Assembly: GCA_965221195.1 (NCBI GenBank)
Contig: OZ244864.1
Coordinates: forward strand, 930,001-994,000
Length of the DNA stretch: 64,000 bases
Direction: 5' to 3'
Source: Poriferisodalis sp965221195
Lineage (GTDB): Bacteria; Actinomycetota; Acidimicrobiia; Acidimicrobiales; Poriferisodalaceae
How positions within the stretch are numbered: position 1 is the first letter of the stretch; each line of letters opens with the position of its first letter. The position numbers and the translations under genes are program-made. A model generated the notes under the pieces. It ran no database searches, was not told where the DNA came from, and was given only the letters and a program-made list of their open reading frames with translations. Shown here piece by piece: positions 36,201-44,214 of the stretch.

Positions 36201-36877
36201 TCACCGCTGGTAGTGATGTCACCGAGGGTGGCGATGCGGTGTTCACGCTTACCGCGTCTCCAGCACCCGCAGCGCCGCTGACAGTTACTGTGGATGTGAC
36301 CGCGTCGGGTGGTTACGGTGTTACTGCGGGTACGCGCACGGTGACGGTTCCTACAACTGGCACTGCCACGCTCAGTGTTGCTACTACTGATGACAGCACC
36401 GACGAAGCAAACGGCTCAGTCACCGCCACAGTCACCGACGGCACCGGTTATGACCCCGATAGTTCTGCTGCAACCGCGACGGTCAATGTCACAGACAACG
36501 ACGACCCGCCACCGCCACCTCCGCCGGCAGCGAACTTGCCAGCGTTTTCGGTAACTGATGGTGTCCACACAGAGGGCAGCGGCTATTACTTCTTCTTTGT
36601 GACCTTAGACAAACCAGTCAACAAGCCGACGCGGGTGAGCTACACCGTTGAGGCGACAGGCAACGGCCCCGGTCACGCCACTGCGGGCACCGATTTTGTG
36701 TCCACCACCAGGACAATCTTTTTCCGGCCCGGCCTGATTCGCAACGTCGGCCTAGTGATCGTCAGAGACGACAGCCTCAAAGAACCCAACGAAACGCTCC
36801 GCGTCGTGTTGTCTAACCCCCAAGGTGCCACCATCGGCCGCGGCACTGCCACCATCACCATCAAAGACAACGACTAA
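33251..36877 (+). CDS. Large modular surface protein with duplicated domains and Calx-beta repeats
   Basis: Predicted exported adhesin-like protein, 1208 residues as read from TTG 33251; the real start is probably GTG 33175 across the C15 tract. Domains: two copies of a module of about 210 residues (about 20-240 and 315-530) sharing GDKFRLLFVTST, VDARDHIRANPTN and ISPVYVV; a Thr/Asp/Asn linker (about 715-760, TDTTDNTDTTDTT); two near-identical modules of about 87 residues (VVPAQLVADVQGYAAETSNG), set by 262-bp DNA repeats; a VDPVPVDPVP linker; and two Calx-beta-like domains (about 985-1085 and 1095-1208) ending in VNVTDND and ITIKDND. The first 2 kb look AT-richer, with more T-ending codons than neighbours. 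Function unknown; cell contact is inferred. Confidence 0.75.
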   Translation: MFHRLLLLPPPPPAGAQTPETVRSVVDNGDGTFSVPYTWRLIPDGLKSGAKFRLLFVTSTTQRGDGSSSDIATYDAQVQAVAAQGTSVIVPHASAYKAVASTSSVDARDHIRANPTNSAHVVAPVYWMDGARVSRNYGSTAQTGFWSSAWENWTLADRRDSSRRAHDFTNGPNLSGLVWTGTNEDGTRHPTAPLGSANPRLGDTDGNNSPISSTSAPNSSTAALYGISPVYVVADPYDDCDDGDGNGQTAKLFVTASSDNSCHFFAPAGYTWKSLRSIEVLRAELADGVAPESVFRDQLSQGYGKDALGAKPVRSSDGTFRVSSAWPLVPDGLGVGDKFRLLFVTSTAIDASSANIGVYDAHVRARAAAGDPDIQGHSSAFRAVASTPTVDARDHIRANPTNAAHVVAPVYWLGETRVSRNYGSTDGTGFWAAAWENRAVGDRRDEFGESPSGSSVSSRNIWTGTLDGASTGTPGTKSTASLGGSGSTAVVGDVANGMFNASLSAQTELLPLYGISPVYVIAESGPVVRQGMDISDPSLVRHRMFYDRQHFAVTDDNGNTVGDSHSDVAEDEDIRLRLVGGSSAPHNQSVVNALVDMDRFRKYSTDKDGVWLSGLDRVYLSFKDGGLCLGVGRLSPALSNGDLGFFWGRSKVARDPNTGNFVEGRTAACVQVTLRITMVTNADEAVRVLVRLKDNHNGAVSVLTNEYPTQNTNTPSTDTTDTTDNTDTTDTTDNTDNTNTNTDTTDTTDTTNSSDDSGSDGSPTYVVPAQLVADVQGYAAETSNGDAHVNRWKRVLVAFGEDVPGFGGTAMSAAEAKQHAQTFWSVRWDPVADALTALEAQPAPQTNSDTTDTTNDSGDSGSDGSPSYVVPAQLVADVQGYAAETSNGDAHVNRWKRVLVAFGEDVPGFGGTAMSAAEAKQHAQTFWSVRWDPVADALTALEAQAVPETSSDDISPPPVDPVPVDPVPVDPVPVDPVVDPTVSVTAGSDVTEGGDAVFTLTASPAPAAPLTVTVDVTASGGYGVTAGTRTVTVPTTGTATLSVATTDDSTDEANGSVTATVTDGTGYDPDSSAATATVNVTDNDDPPPPPPPAANLPAFSVTDGVHTEGSGYYFFFVTLDKPVNKPTRVSYTVEATGNGPGHATAGTDFVSTTRTIFFRPGLIRNVGLVIVRDDSLKEPNETLRVVLSNPQGATIGRGTATITIKDND
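33275..33289. repeat. C15 homopolymer at the start of the surface-protein gene
   Basis: Fifteen consecutive C at 33275-33289, encoding PPPPP in the frame of the downstream protein. It lies between the signal-peptide segment and the mature protein and sets whether they are in frame. This is a classic layout for slipped-strand phase variation, and also a classic site of sequencing error. Confidence 0.9.
35511..36081. repeat. 262-bp near-identical direct repeat in the surface-protein gene
   Basis: Copy 1 about 35511-35772, copy 2 about 35820-36081, offset 309 bp (103 codons, frame preserved). Almost no differences are seen across the copies, which points to recent duplication or continuing gene conversion. 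Confidence 0.9.
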
Positions 36878-36965
36878 CCCACACAACGACTAGCCCAGCT
36901 AACGATTAGCTGGCATTGGGTGCTTTCCTGCCATAGGTTGGCAGCCAGCGCAGCGTCGTACGCTG

Positions 36966-38420
36966 GTGTCGGTGCGGAACGAGACCGACCTGAGCCAGGT
37001 CGATCCGCCGCCGATGCCACCCTCGCGCCGGTCGCTCGCACGCGAGGCGGTGTCGGGGCGAGCTTGGCGGGCGCTCACGGTGGCATCGCTGGGAACGGTG
37101 CTGGTCGGCTTCAACAGCACCGCCACCAACCTCGCGTTGGGTCCGATCCAGGAGAGCTTCGCTGGCGCCACCGCTGCCGATGTTGGGTGGGGCATTGCTG
37201 GCTTCATGATTGGCACTGCAGCGTTTCTGCCACTGGCGGGCCGTTTGGCCGACCGCATCGGGCGCAAGTTGATCTTCCAGTTCGGGCTGCTGCTGTTCGC
37301 CGCGTCTGCGGTGCTGTCGGCGGCAGCACCAACCGTGTGGACGCTGAACCTCGCCCGCGTTTTGCAAGCAGTCGGCGGCGCTGCGATCCTGCCAGCGTCG
37401 CTCAGCTTGGTGCTGCCGCTGTTTCCTGAGTCACGGCGCACCACCGCAGTGGGGCTGTGGTCGGCGGCGGGTCCGCTGGCGGCTGGAATCGCCCCAGGAC
37501 TCTCGGCACTGCTGTTGGGGACATCTGGGTGGCGGCTGCTGTATTTCGTAAGCGCTCCAGTCGCGATGCTGATGTTCATCTTGGCGTGGCGGCTGCTCAC
37601 CGAGGTGCCACCACCGCAAACCAAGAACAGGCTCGACATCGTCGGGGCCACAGCAGGAACTCTCGGACTCGCCGCGCTGGTCACTGCCATCATGCAAGGC
37701 GGCCGCGTCTGGGGATGGACCTCGGTCGTGACGCTGGTGGTGGCAGCAGTGGGCGTAGGCGCTTTCGCGTGGTTCATCGCCAATTCACTTCGGCATCCCG
37801 AGCCGCTGCTCAACCTGCACCTACTGCGCCGGCGAGGTGTGTGGGTGACACAGCTCGCCAACTTCTTGGTGAATATCACGTCGCAGTCGATCTGGCTGAT
37901 CTGGCCGCTGTTCATGTTTAACTTCTGGGAGTTCAACGAGTTTCAGGTCGGACTCGGTGTGACGATCGGGCCGGTCGTGGCGAGCACATCCACGGTGGTG
38001 TTCAGTCGGCTCGGCGAGCGTTCGAGCGCCATTGCGCTGTGCCGAACCGGTGCCGCTATCCAGATATGTGCCGTCGGATGGCAAGTGACGCGTCTGGGTG
38101 TCGAGCCAGAGTATTTCACCGAGATGATGCCCACGATTGCGTTGTTCGGATTGGGGTGGGGCATGTGCGTACCGCTGCTGAACAGCGTGGCCATTGCCTG
38201 GGTGGACGATTCGTACTTCGGCGAGGTCAGTGGGCTGTTCAACACGCTGCGGTATGCCGCCTCGGCCATCGGCATCGCCGGGTTGTTCGCACTGCTAAAA
38301 GAAGAATCCGGGTCGATTGTTTACTACCAGCACGTACTGCTGTTCTTCTTGCTCGCAACGATTGCAGCGTTCGTGTCGCTGTGGATTCCGATCCGCCGAC
38401 CGAGCGCATCTCATCGCTAG
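36966..38420 (+). CDS. MFS drug/solute exporter, DHA2 (EmrB/QacA-like) family
   Basis: Integral membrane transporter of 484 residues with about 14 hydrophobic segments. It has GRLADRIGRKLIF (the loop 2-3 motif), LNLARVLQAVGGAAILPASL and SAAGPLAAGIAPGLSALLLG (the DHA motif C region). Proton-driven export of drugs or metabolites is typical of the family. The GTG at 36966 is the upstream start; GTG 36972 is equally possible. No adjacent regulator is present, so no substrate can be proposed. Confidence 0.88.
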   Translation: MSVRNETDLSQVDPPPMPPSRRSLAREAVSGRAWRALTVASLGTVLVGFNSTATNLALGPIQESFAGATAADVGWGIAGFMIGTAAFLPLAGRLADRIGRKLIFQFGLLLFAASAVLSAAAPTVWTLNLARVLQAVGGAAILPASLSLVLPLFPESRRTTAVGLWSAAGPLAAGIAPGLSALLLGTSGWRLLYFVSAPVAMLMFILAWRLLTEVPPPQTKNRLDIVGATAGTLGLAALVTAIMQGGRVWGWTSVVTLVVAAVGVGAFAWFIANSLRHPEPLLNLHLLRRRGVWVTQLANFLVNITSQSIWLIWPLFMFNFWEFNEFQVGLGVTIGPVVASTSTVVFSRLGERSSAIALCRTGAAIQICAVGWQVTRLGVEPEYFTEMMPTIALFGLGWGMCVPLLNSVAIAWVDDSYFGEVSGLFNTLRYAASAIGIAGLFALLKEESGSIVYYQHVLLFFLLATIAAFVSLWIPIRRPSASHR

Positions 38421-38503
38421 CCGCCGCATCTCAGGCCGATGCTGGACTATTTTCGATAATCGGCGTTGATATCAGACGCGCAGGTCTGGCAGGCTGTGCT
38501 GCT

Positions 38504-39061
38504 GTGTCGCTGAGCCAGGTGCTTCAGCTGTTTGCCGTTGCGGCAATCGCAGGCAATGTCGCCACGTTCGGCCTTGCGGTGGCAGCCGTGCGTAGCCGCC
38601 GACGGCGCGGCCATCGCTTGGCTACGCGCGGCGGGTCGGCGCCGGGTGCGCGGGCGGGCATCTGGGCGACAGTGGGTGCCGCAGCGCTGCTGGCAACCGC
38701 GGCTGCGTTGGGTTCGCTGTACCTGTCAGAGATCGCGCATCTCGAACCGTGTCGCTGGTGCTGGTTCCAGCGGATTGCCATGTATCCGCTGGCGTTGGTG
38801 CTGATGATTGGGCTGCTGTTTAGGGATCGAACTGTTCACCGCTACGGGTTGCCGCTGTGTGCCGCGGGCGCTGCGATGTCAACGTGGCACTACTTACTTC
38901 AGCACTTTCCAGATCTTGAAGGAGCTACGACATGCAGCCTGACGAGTCCCTGTACGGTGCGCTACGCGTGGGAGTTTGGCTTTGTGTCGATCCCGTACAT
39001 GGCCGGCAGCATGTTCGTGCTTGTGGGGGCGCTGCTGATGGTGTCGCGGCAGCGTTACTGA
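38504..39061 (+). CDS. DsbB/BdbC-like thiol-disulfide membrane oxidoreductase
   Basis: Reoxidises an extracytoplasmic DsbA-like protein and passes electrons to quinone. Residues 83 and 86 form the CxxC pair in EPCRWCWFQRIAMYP, the family hallmark, and C144/C150 in TTCSLTSPC form the second pair. About five hydrophobic segments. The GTG at 38504 gives 185 residues, the right size; the same frame is open much further upstream inside the MFS gene, but this is not coding. Its TGA stop is inside a three-copy 16-bp tandem repeat. The downstream DM13 protein may be a redox partner (inference). Confidence 0.85.
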   Translation: MSLSQVLQLFAVAAIAGNVATFGLAVAAVRSRRRRGHRLATRGGSAPGARAGIWATVGAAALLATAAALGSLYLSEIAHLEPCRWCWFQRIAMYPLALVLMIGLLFRDRTVHRYGLPLCAAGAAMSTWHYLLQHFPDLEGATTCSLTSPCTVRYAWEFGFVSIPYMAGSMFVLVGALLMVSRQRY

Positions 39062-39100
39062 TAGGGCGCGTTACTGATAGGGCGCGTTACTGACAGGGCG
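39053..39100. repeat. 16-bp tandem repeat (3 copies) over the dsbB-like stop codon
   Basis: cgttactgatagggcg at 39053-39068, 39069-39084 and, with one change, 39085-39100. The first copy contains the real TGA stop; the next copies repeat it or a near copy. Confidence 0.9.
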
Positions 39101-39190
39101 TTTGTCAACCAGCGGGGGCAGTTGGCTGGATCGGTGCAGGCGTAGTATCTGCAAGGGATTGCAAAGAATTGCTGGGGCTGGGAGGGCTGC

Positions 39191-40186
39191 ATGAGATTTT
39201 TGTCAAGGCTGATTCCCCGGTCCGTTGGCGGTCGCTGGGCAGCAGGCATCGGCGGGCTGGCTGTCATCGGGGTGGGCGTGTACTTAGTTTTTTTCGTGTT
39301 TGCCTTCCATCTGATTTTTGTAGACGAGGTGGTTGACGAAGAAGGACCGGAGTTCGCGGTTGAAGCCGATGTCGATGCCCTCATCAGAGAAGCGCTAGGA
39401 GCGGCTGGTTTGGCCGAAACGTTGGAGGCACAGGACGCCTCGAGCGCGTCCTCTGCCACGGCGGACGTGCCCAGCGCCAGCGACACCGCTAACCCCGCAG
39501 GCACCAACGAAACCGACGACGACCCAGCCACAGACGACCCAGCGACGGCACCTGCATCGGGTGCCGACGAGCCGATGTCGGTAACCGAGCATCTTGATGA
39601 CGACCAGCCTGCCGACGACAGCGAACCTGCCGACGGCAGTGAACCTGCTGATGGGGGTGAGTCCGCTGATGATGCCAGACCACGACCACCTGCGGCAGCA
39701 CCCGCCACGGCAGCACCTACCACCGCTGCGCCGACCACCGCTGCGCCTGCCGCTGCTGAACCCACTTCCGCTGCGCCGACTACTGTCGCGCCTACCACTA
39801 CTGCTGCACCGCCGCCGCCCACCACGGAACCAGCGGGCGGTGCCGTGCGAGTTGCCTACGTAGGGAGCTTCGGACCCCGGTCGCATCCTGCTGAGGGCAC
39901 GGCGGCAGTGCTCACCGATGGCACGCGGACGTTCTTGCGGTTCGACGACAATTTCGCCACCGACAACGGCCCCGATCTCAACGTGTATCTGCACACTGCG
40001 GGCCCCCAAGCATCCGTGGGTGACCTGTTGGCCGATTTCATCGACCTAGGCGACCTGAAGGGCAACATCGGGGCGCAGAACTACCAAGTGCCTGCCGGCG
40101 TAGACCTCAACCGCTACAGCACCGTGTCGGTTTGGTGCGTCCGTTTCAGCGTCGTCTTCGGCACCGTTCAGCTAGTGCCCCGATGA
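39191..40186 (+). CDS. Membrane-anchored DM13-domain protein
   Basis: Single membrane helix (about 18-42, AAGIGGLAVIGVGVYLVFFV) with the rest probably outside. An acidic, Ala/Thr/Pro-rich linker (about 85-215) contains short repeats such as EPADGSEPADGGESADD and PTTAAPTTAAP. The C-terminal DM13 domain (about 218-331) has LRFDDNFATDNGPDLNVYL and VSVWCVRFSVVFGTVQL with the conserved cysteine at 316. DM13 domains are proposed to have redox or electron-transfer roles. ATG at 39191 follows GGGAGG. Sits 129 bp after the DsbB-like gene. Confidence 0.85.
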   Translation: MRFLSRLIPRSVGGRWAAGIGGLAVIGVGVYLVFFVFAFHLIFVDEVVDEEGPEFAVEADVDALIREALGAAGLAETLEAQDASSASSATADVPSASDTANPAGTNETDDDPATDDPATAPASGADEPMSVTEHLDDDQPADDSEPADGSEPADGGESADDARPRPPAAAPATAAPTTAAPTTAAPAAAEPTSAAPTTVAPTTTAAPPPPTTEPAGGAVRVAYVGSFGPRSHPAEGTAAVLTDGTRTFLRFDDNFATDNGPDLNVYLHTAGPQASVGDLLADFIDLGDLKGNIGAQNYQVPAGVDLNRYSTVSVWCVRFSVVFGTVQLVPR

Positions 40187-40193
40187 GCTGAGG

Positions 40194-40247
40194 CCCAGCG
40201 CCCTCGGCAGGCTCAGCGCCCTCGGCAGGCTCAGCGCCCTCGGCAGG
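40194..40247. repeat. 18-bp tandem repeat (3 copies) of the tRNA-Arg 3' end
   Basis: Units at 40194-40211, 40212-40229 and 40230-40247 (agcgccctcggcagg core). The last unit overlaps the tRNA: it is the complement of the 3' acceptor strand plus part of the T stem. Two further copies therefore trail the tRNA in the direction of transcription. Confidence 0.9.
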
Positions 40248-40307
40248 ATTCGAACCTGCGACGCACGGTTTAGGAAACCGACGCTCTATCCCCTGAGCTA
40301 CGAGGGC
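40235..40307 (-). tRNA. tRNA-Arg(CCU)
   Basis: The minus strand folds as a normal tRNA: acceptor GCCCTCG/CGAGGGC, D arm GCTCAGGGGATAGAGC, anticodon loop TTCCTAA (anticodon CCU, reading AGG), and T arm GCAGGTTCGAATCCTGC. 73 nt, no encoded CCA. Position 27-43 in the anticodon stem is a T-T mismatch. Two extra tandem copies of its 3' end follow. Confidence 0.95.
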
Positions 40308-40515
40308 GGGGTTGATCGCTGTGTACGGGCAGGCTAGGCGTGCCGCAGTCGGGCGGCTGCGTTGGTGGGAGGGCGCGGGCGCAGCGGCGAACTCGTTGTC
40401 AAAGCCGAGATGGCCCGACTGCCGCGGGGTTCGGCGTAGCCGCAACTACCTTTGCCTCACCTGCGAACGTACCGCGGCTTTCTGGGTGACAAGGGCTGGG
40501 TGACAAGGGCTAACC

Positions 40516-41736
40516 ATGACTACTACAGGAGCCAAGAACGCGGCCGCGCCGGTGGAACTGCCGACGGGCTTCGCCTGCCACGCCGGAAACGTCGGCATGA
40601 AAGACGACACCGACGATGTGATGGTCTTGGCTGCCGACCGGGTCTCGGCCGCAGCAGGCATGTTCACCAAGAGCTTGTTCTGTGCTTCCAGTGTGAGACA
40701 GAGCCGGGCCAATGTGGCCGACGGACGGGTGCAGGCAGTTGTAGTGGTGTCGAAGAACGCCAACGTGGCGACCGGCGCCCAAGGCGAGCGGGACACAGCC
40801 AACCTCACCCGACGGGTCGCCGAACTGGTGGGTTGCGAACCCGGCCAAGTTTTGGTCGGCTCCACCGGTGTTATCGGTGTGCCTTATCCCGAGGGCGCCA
40901 TCGATAGATATTTCGACCGGTTGGCGGATGCGCCCACAGGGGCGTTGAGTTCCCGAGATGCCGCAACCGCAGCATCCGCGATTATGACTACCGACACGCA
41001 CCCCAAGATCGCCTACGCAGAGGTTCCCGCAGGCAACCGCACAGCGACGGTGGTCGGCATCGCCAAAGGTTCAGGGATGATTGAGCCCGACATGGCCACG
41101 ATGATCTCAGTGATCGTCACCGATGCCGAGATTGCCCCCGACCGGCTCGATGCCATGCTGCGTCGGGTGTGTGATGTCACGTTTAACGCACTCAGCGTTG
41201 ACACCGACACCTCTACCAGCGACATGGTGGTGATGCTGGCGAACGGAGCGGCTGGCCCTGTTACCGAGCCCGACCTAGAGGCTGCGCTCGGCACAGTCAG
41301 CTTGGACCTAACTCGTCAGCTGGCCTTCGACGGCGAAGGTGCCGAGACGCTCATCGTGGTGACTGTCAACGAAGCTCGCGACGATGCCCAAGCCAAGCGC
41401 GTCGCCAAGGCAATTGTGAACTCCCCCTTGGTGAAGACCGCTGTACATGGTCGCGATCCCAACTGGGGTCGAGTCGCGATGGCTATCGGCAAATGCAGCG
41501 ACGAGACCGACATTGACCCTGCGCGGGTCAGGATCTGCTTCGGCGACCAAGAGGTGTACCCGAGGCAGCCAACGTCTGCGGCCCTCGCTGAGCTTGAGAC
41601 CTATCTGGCACGCGAGGAGGTGCTGATCTCAGTAGATCTCGGTGTCTGCCCCGATGGCTCAGGCGGTTCTTTCACTGTGTACGGCTGCGACCTCACCGAC
41701 CAGTACGTGCGCATCAACGCTGACTACACGACGTGA
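40516..41736 (+). CDS. argJ: Glutamate N-acetyltransferase / amino-acid acetyltransferase ArgJ
   Basis: Recycles the acetyl group in arginine synthesis by moving it from acetylornithine to glutamate. It self-cleaves before the nucleophile Thr in EPDMATMISV (T195), preceded by the KGSGMI block. Other family blocks: STGVIGVPYP, NALSVDTDTSTSDMV and GRDPNWGRVAMAIG. 406 residues. ATG 40516 lies six bases after a 14-bp tandem repeat (40482-40509, ctgggtgacaaggg twice). No other arg genes are adjacent; it overlaps pcrA by GTGA (41733-41736). Confidence 0.95.
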   Translation: MTTTGAKNAAAPVELPTGFACHAGNVGMKDDTDDVMVLAADRVSAAAGMFTKSLFCASSVRQSRANVADGRVQAVVVVSKNANVATGAQGERDTANLTRRVAELVGCEPGQVLVGSTGVIGVPYPEGAIDRYFDRLADAPTGALSSRDAATAASAIMTTDTHPKIAYAEVPAGNRTATVVGIAKGSGMIEPDMATMISVIVTDAEIAPDRLDAMLRRVCDVTFNALSVDTDTSTSDMVVMLANGAAGPVTEPDLEAALGTVSLDLTRQLAFDGEGAETLIVVTVNEARDDAQAKRVAKAIVNSPLVKTAVHGRDPNWGRVAMAIGKCSDETDIDPARVRICFGDQEVYPRQPTSAALAELETYLAREEVLISVDLGVCPDGSGGSFTVYGCDLTDQYVRINADYTT

Positions 41737-44141
41737 GCGACCATCCAAACACAGACCCGATACTTGCACCGCTGAACGTCGGCCAGCGGGCGGCGGTGCT
41801 GCATGGAGACGGCCCAGCCTTGGTGGTCGCCGGGGCAGGTTCGGGCAAAACACGAGTGCTTAGCCATCGCATCGCTTACCTGCTGGCCCACCGCCGCGTC
41901 AGCCCGTTCGGTGTGCTGGCTATCACCTTCACCAATAAAGCGGCGGGGGAGATGCGCGAGCGCATCGGCAGCCTCGTCGGTTCGGTTGCGCACCGAATGT
42001 GGATCTCCACCTTCCACAGCGCGTGCGCTCGCATCCTGCGCAGCCACGCTGAAGCGCTCGGCTACCCGTCGCAGTTCAGCATCTACGACCAAGCTGATGC
42101 GCGTCGGCTCACCCGCTACGTAGTGCGCGATCTCGGTCTTGACTCCAAGAAGTTCGGGGATCGGGCGGTACACGGGGCAATCTCAACGTTGAAGAACCAG
42201 CTCACGACGCCGTCTCGCGCCACCGAACTAGCCGACTCGCCCGACGGCGACGGCCCGTTCGCCCGCGAAGTCGCACGCATCTACGCGGAGTACCAGCAGC
42301 GGCTACGACGCGCTGGCGCTATGGACTTCGACGATCTGCTGATGCAGGGCGTGACGCTGCTCACCACTCACGATGACGTGGCCGAGCATTACCGACAGCG
42401 CTTCGCGCACATCCTCGTAGACGAGTACCAAGACACCAACTTGGCTCAGGTGCGTCTGATTGGCCTGCTGGCCGGTCCTGCTCACAACGTGTTCGTCGTT
42501 GGCGATTCCGATCAGTCCATCTATGCCTTCCGCGGTGCTGATATCACCAACATCTTGCAGTTTGAGACCACTTTCGACCGTGCCTCAACGTACGTGCTGG
42601 ACCAGAACTACCGCTCCAGCCAGACCATCCTCGACGCAGCCAACGCCGTCATATGTAACAACCTTGGCCGTCCATCTAAGAATTTGTGGACTGAGCGGTC
42701 TGCTGGGGCGAAGCCGATTCGCTACCGAGGCGCCGATGCCGATGACGAGGCCCGCTACGTGTGCGCTGAGCTGCGCCGCTTGCACAGCGACGGCCAGATC
42801 GACTGGTCCGACGCAGCGGTCTTCTACCGGTCCAACGTCCAGTCGCGTGTGATCGAGGAAGAACTCATCGCCAACGAAGTGCCCTATCAGATCATCGGCG
42901 GCACCCGTTTCTACGACCGCAAGGAAATCAAGGACGCGCTGGCGTTCCTGCGAGCCGCAGTGAACCCCGCCGATGAGGTGTCGTTCAAGCGCATTGTGAA
43001 CGAACCCGCCCGCGGCGTCGGCGATCGTTCCATCGCCAAGCTCGACGAGGCCGCAGCCCGCCAAGGCGTGTCGCTGACTGAGGCTTTGGGCCGACTTGCG
43101 CTGACCGACATACGGGGCAAGGCCCGCACCGGCCTCGCGCAGTTCCGAGACTTGATGGATCGGGCGCAAAAACGTATCGGCGATGGGCCTCAAGTGGTGC
43201 TCGAGATGCTGTTGGAAGAATCTGGCTACCTGGGGGATCTGCGCGACAAGAACAACATCGAAGATGAGGGAAGGCTCGAGAATTTGGCTGACCTGCTCGG
43301 ACGTGCCGAGCAGTTTGAGTCGTGCGATGAGTTTCTCGAACAGGTGTCGCTGGTGAGCGACGTCGACGAGATGAGCGACGGTGCTCAGGTATCGCTCATG
43401 ACGTTGCACGCCGCTAAGGGCCTCGAGTTTGACGTGGTGTTCGTGACTGGTCTGGAAGAAGGTGTGTTTCCGCACTACCGCACCTTCACCGATCCGTCGG
43501 AGTTAGAAGAAGAACGTCGCTTGGCTTACGTCGGCATCACCCGCGCGCGTCAGCGGCTCTACCTCACTCATGCGTGGTGCCGGATGTTGCACGGCCAGAT
43601 CAGCTACAACCCGCCCAGTCGCTTTGTTGAAGAGATTCCCGAACATCTGCTTGATGACCGTTCGCCTGATGCTGGGAGTTATGACTCGTCATGGCGTTCA
43701 ACTGGCAGCGATTGGGGCACTGGTCACCACGGCGCCGGTCGCCCCGGCACGAGCCAGCCCAGCCAGCTTTTCAGCCAGTTTGGCAGCACAGAGATGGCTG
43801 AGCAGCACCGCAAACGCAGCGACTCCGCCCGCCAAGACAACCGCCAAGACAGCACTAGCCGAGCCAGCACCAGCCAAGACAGCCGCACAACCAAGGGCCG
43901 TGAGTCTCGCCGGGCCGAAGCTCGTCGCAGGGTCGCCGCCCGGATGAGCGAGCCCGCGCCTACGCCGTCTGCCGAGTTGGGCTATGGCGTGGGCGACGAT
44001 GTGCTGCACGCCCGCTTCGGCGCTGGTGTTGTTCAAGAGATCCGACCCGACGGTGACGACTGGGAGGTCACTGTCCACTTCGCTGATCTCGGCACCAAGA
44101 CGCTCGTTGCCACCTTCGCCAATCTTCGCCGTCTGCGCTAA
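41733..44141 (+). CDS. pcrA: ATP-dependent DNA helicase PcrA/UvrD
   Basis: Superfamily 1A helicase for excision repair and replication restart. Motifs in order: VVAGAGSGKTRVLSHRIAY (I), DEYQDTNLAQ (II), VVGDSDQSIYAFRGAD (III), LDQNYRSSQTIL (IV), LMTLHAAKGLEFDVVF (V) and RRLAYVGITRARQRLYLTHA (VI). The C-terminal tail (about 640-740) is Ser/Arg/Gln-rich and disordered; it is followed by a small basic tudor-like domain (VGDDVLHARFGAGVV). 802 residues. The stop region has a short duplicated string (gtctgcgct at about 44131 and 44162). Confidence 0.95.
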   Translation: MSDHPNTDPILAPLNVGQRAAVLHGDGPALVVAGAGSGKTRVLSHRIAYLLAHRRVSPFGVLAITFTNKAAGEMRERIGSLVGSVAHRMWISTFHSACARILRSHAEALGYPSQFSIYDQADARRLTRYVVRDLGLDSKKFGDRAVHGAISTLKNQLTTPSRATELADSPDGDGPFAREVARIYAEYQQRLRRAGAMDFDDLLMQGVTLLTTHDDVAEHYRQRFAHILVDEYQDTNLAQVRLIGLLAGPAHNVFVVGDSDQSIYAFRGADITNILQFETTFDRASTYVLDQNYRSSQTILDAANAVICNNLGRPSKNLWTERSAGAKPIRYRGADADDEARYVCAELRRLHSDGQIDWSDAAVFYRSNVQSRVIEEELIANEVPYQIIGGTRFYDRKEIKDALAFLRAAVNPADEVSFKRIVNEPARGVGDRSIAKLDEAAARQGVSLTEALGRLALTDIRGKARTGLAQFRDLMDRAQKRIGDGPQVVLEMLLEESGYLGDLRDKNNIEDEGRLENLADLLGRAEQFESCDEFLEQVSLVSDVDEMSDGAQVSLMTLHAAKGLEFDVVFVTGLEEGVFPHYRTFTDPSELEEERRLAYVGITRARQRLYLTHAWCRMLHGQISYNPPSRFVEEIPEHLLDDRSPDAGSYDSSWRSTGSDWGTGHHGAGRPGTSQPSQLFSQFGSTEMAEQHRKRSDSARQDNRQDSTSRASTSQDSRTTKGRESRRAEARRRVAARMSEPAPTPSAELGYGVGDDVLHARFGAGVVQEIRPDGDDWEVTVHFADLGTKTLVATFANLRRLR

Positions 44142-44214
44142 AGAACGGCACTAAAGCAACCGTCTGCGCTCAGGCAGCGGTGAGGAGCCGACGTTGGCTC
44201 CTAGGCTCCCCGCC

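Noticed and set aside
36899..37936. 345-codon open frame on the minus strand opposite the MFS gene
   Set aside because: Low-complexity antisense translation; the plus strand has clear transporter motifs.
40194..40247. tRNA-end repeats as attachment sites of an integrated element
   Set aside because: The copies are directly adjacent with nothing between them and no integrase gene is nearby.
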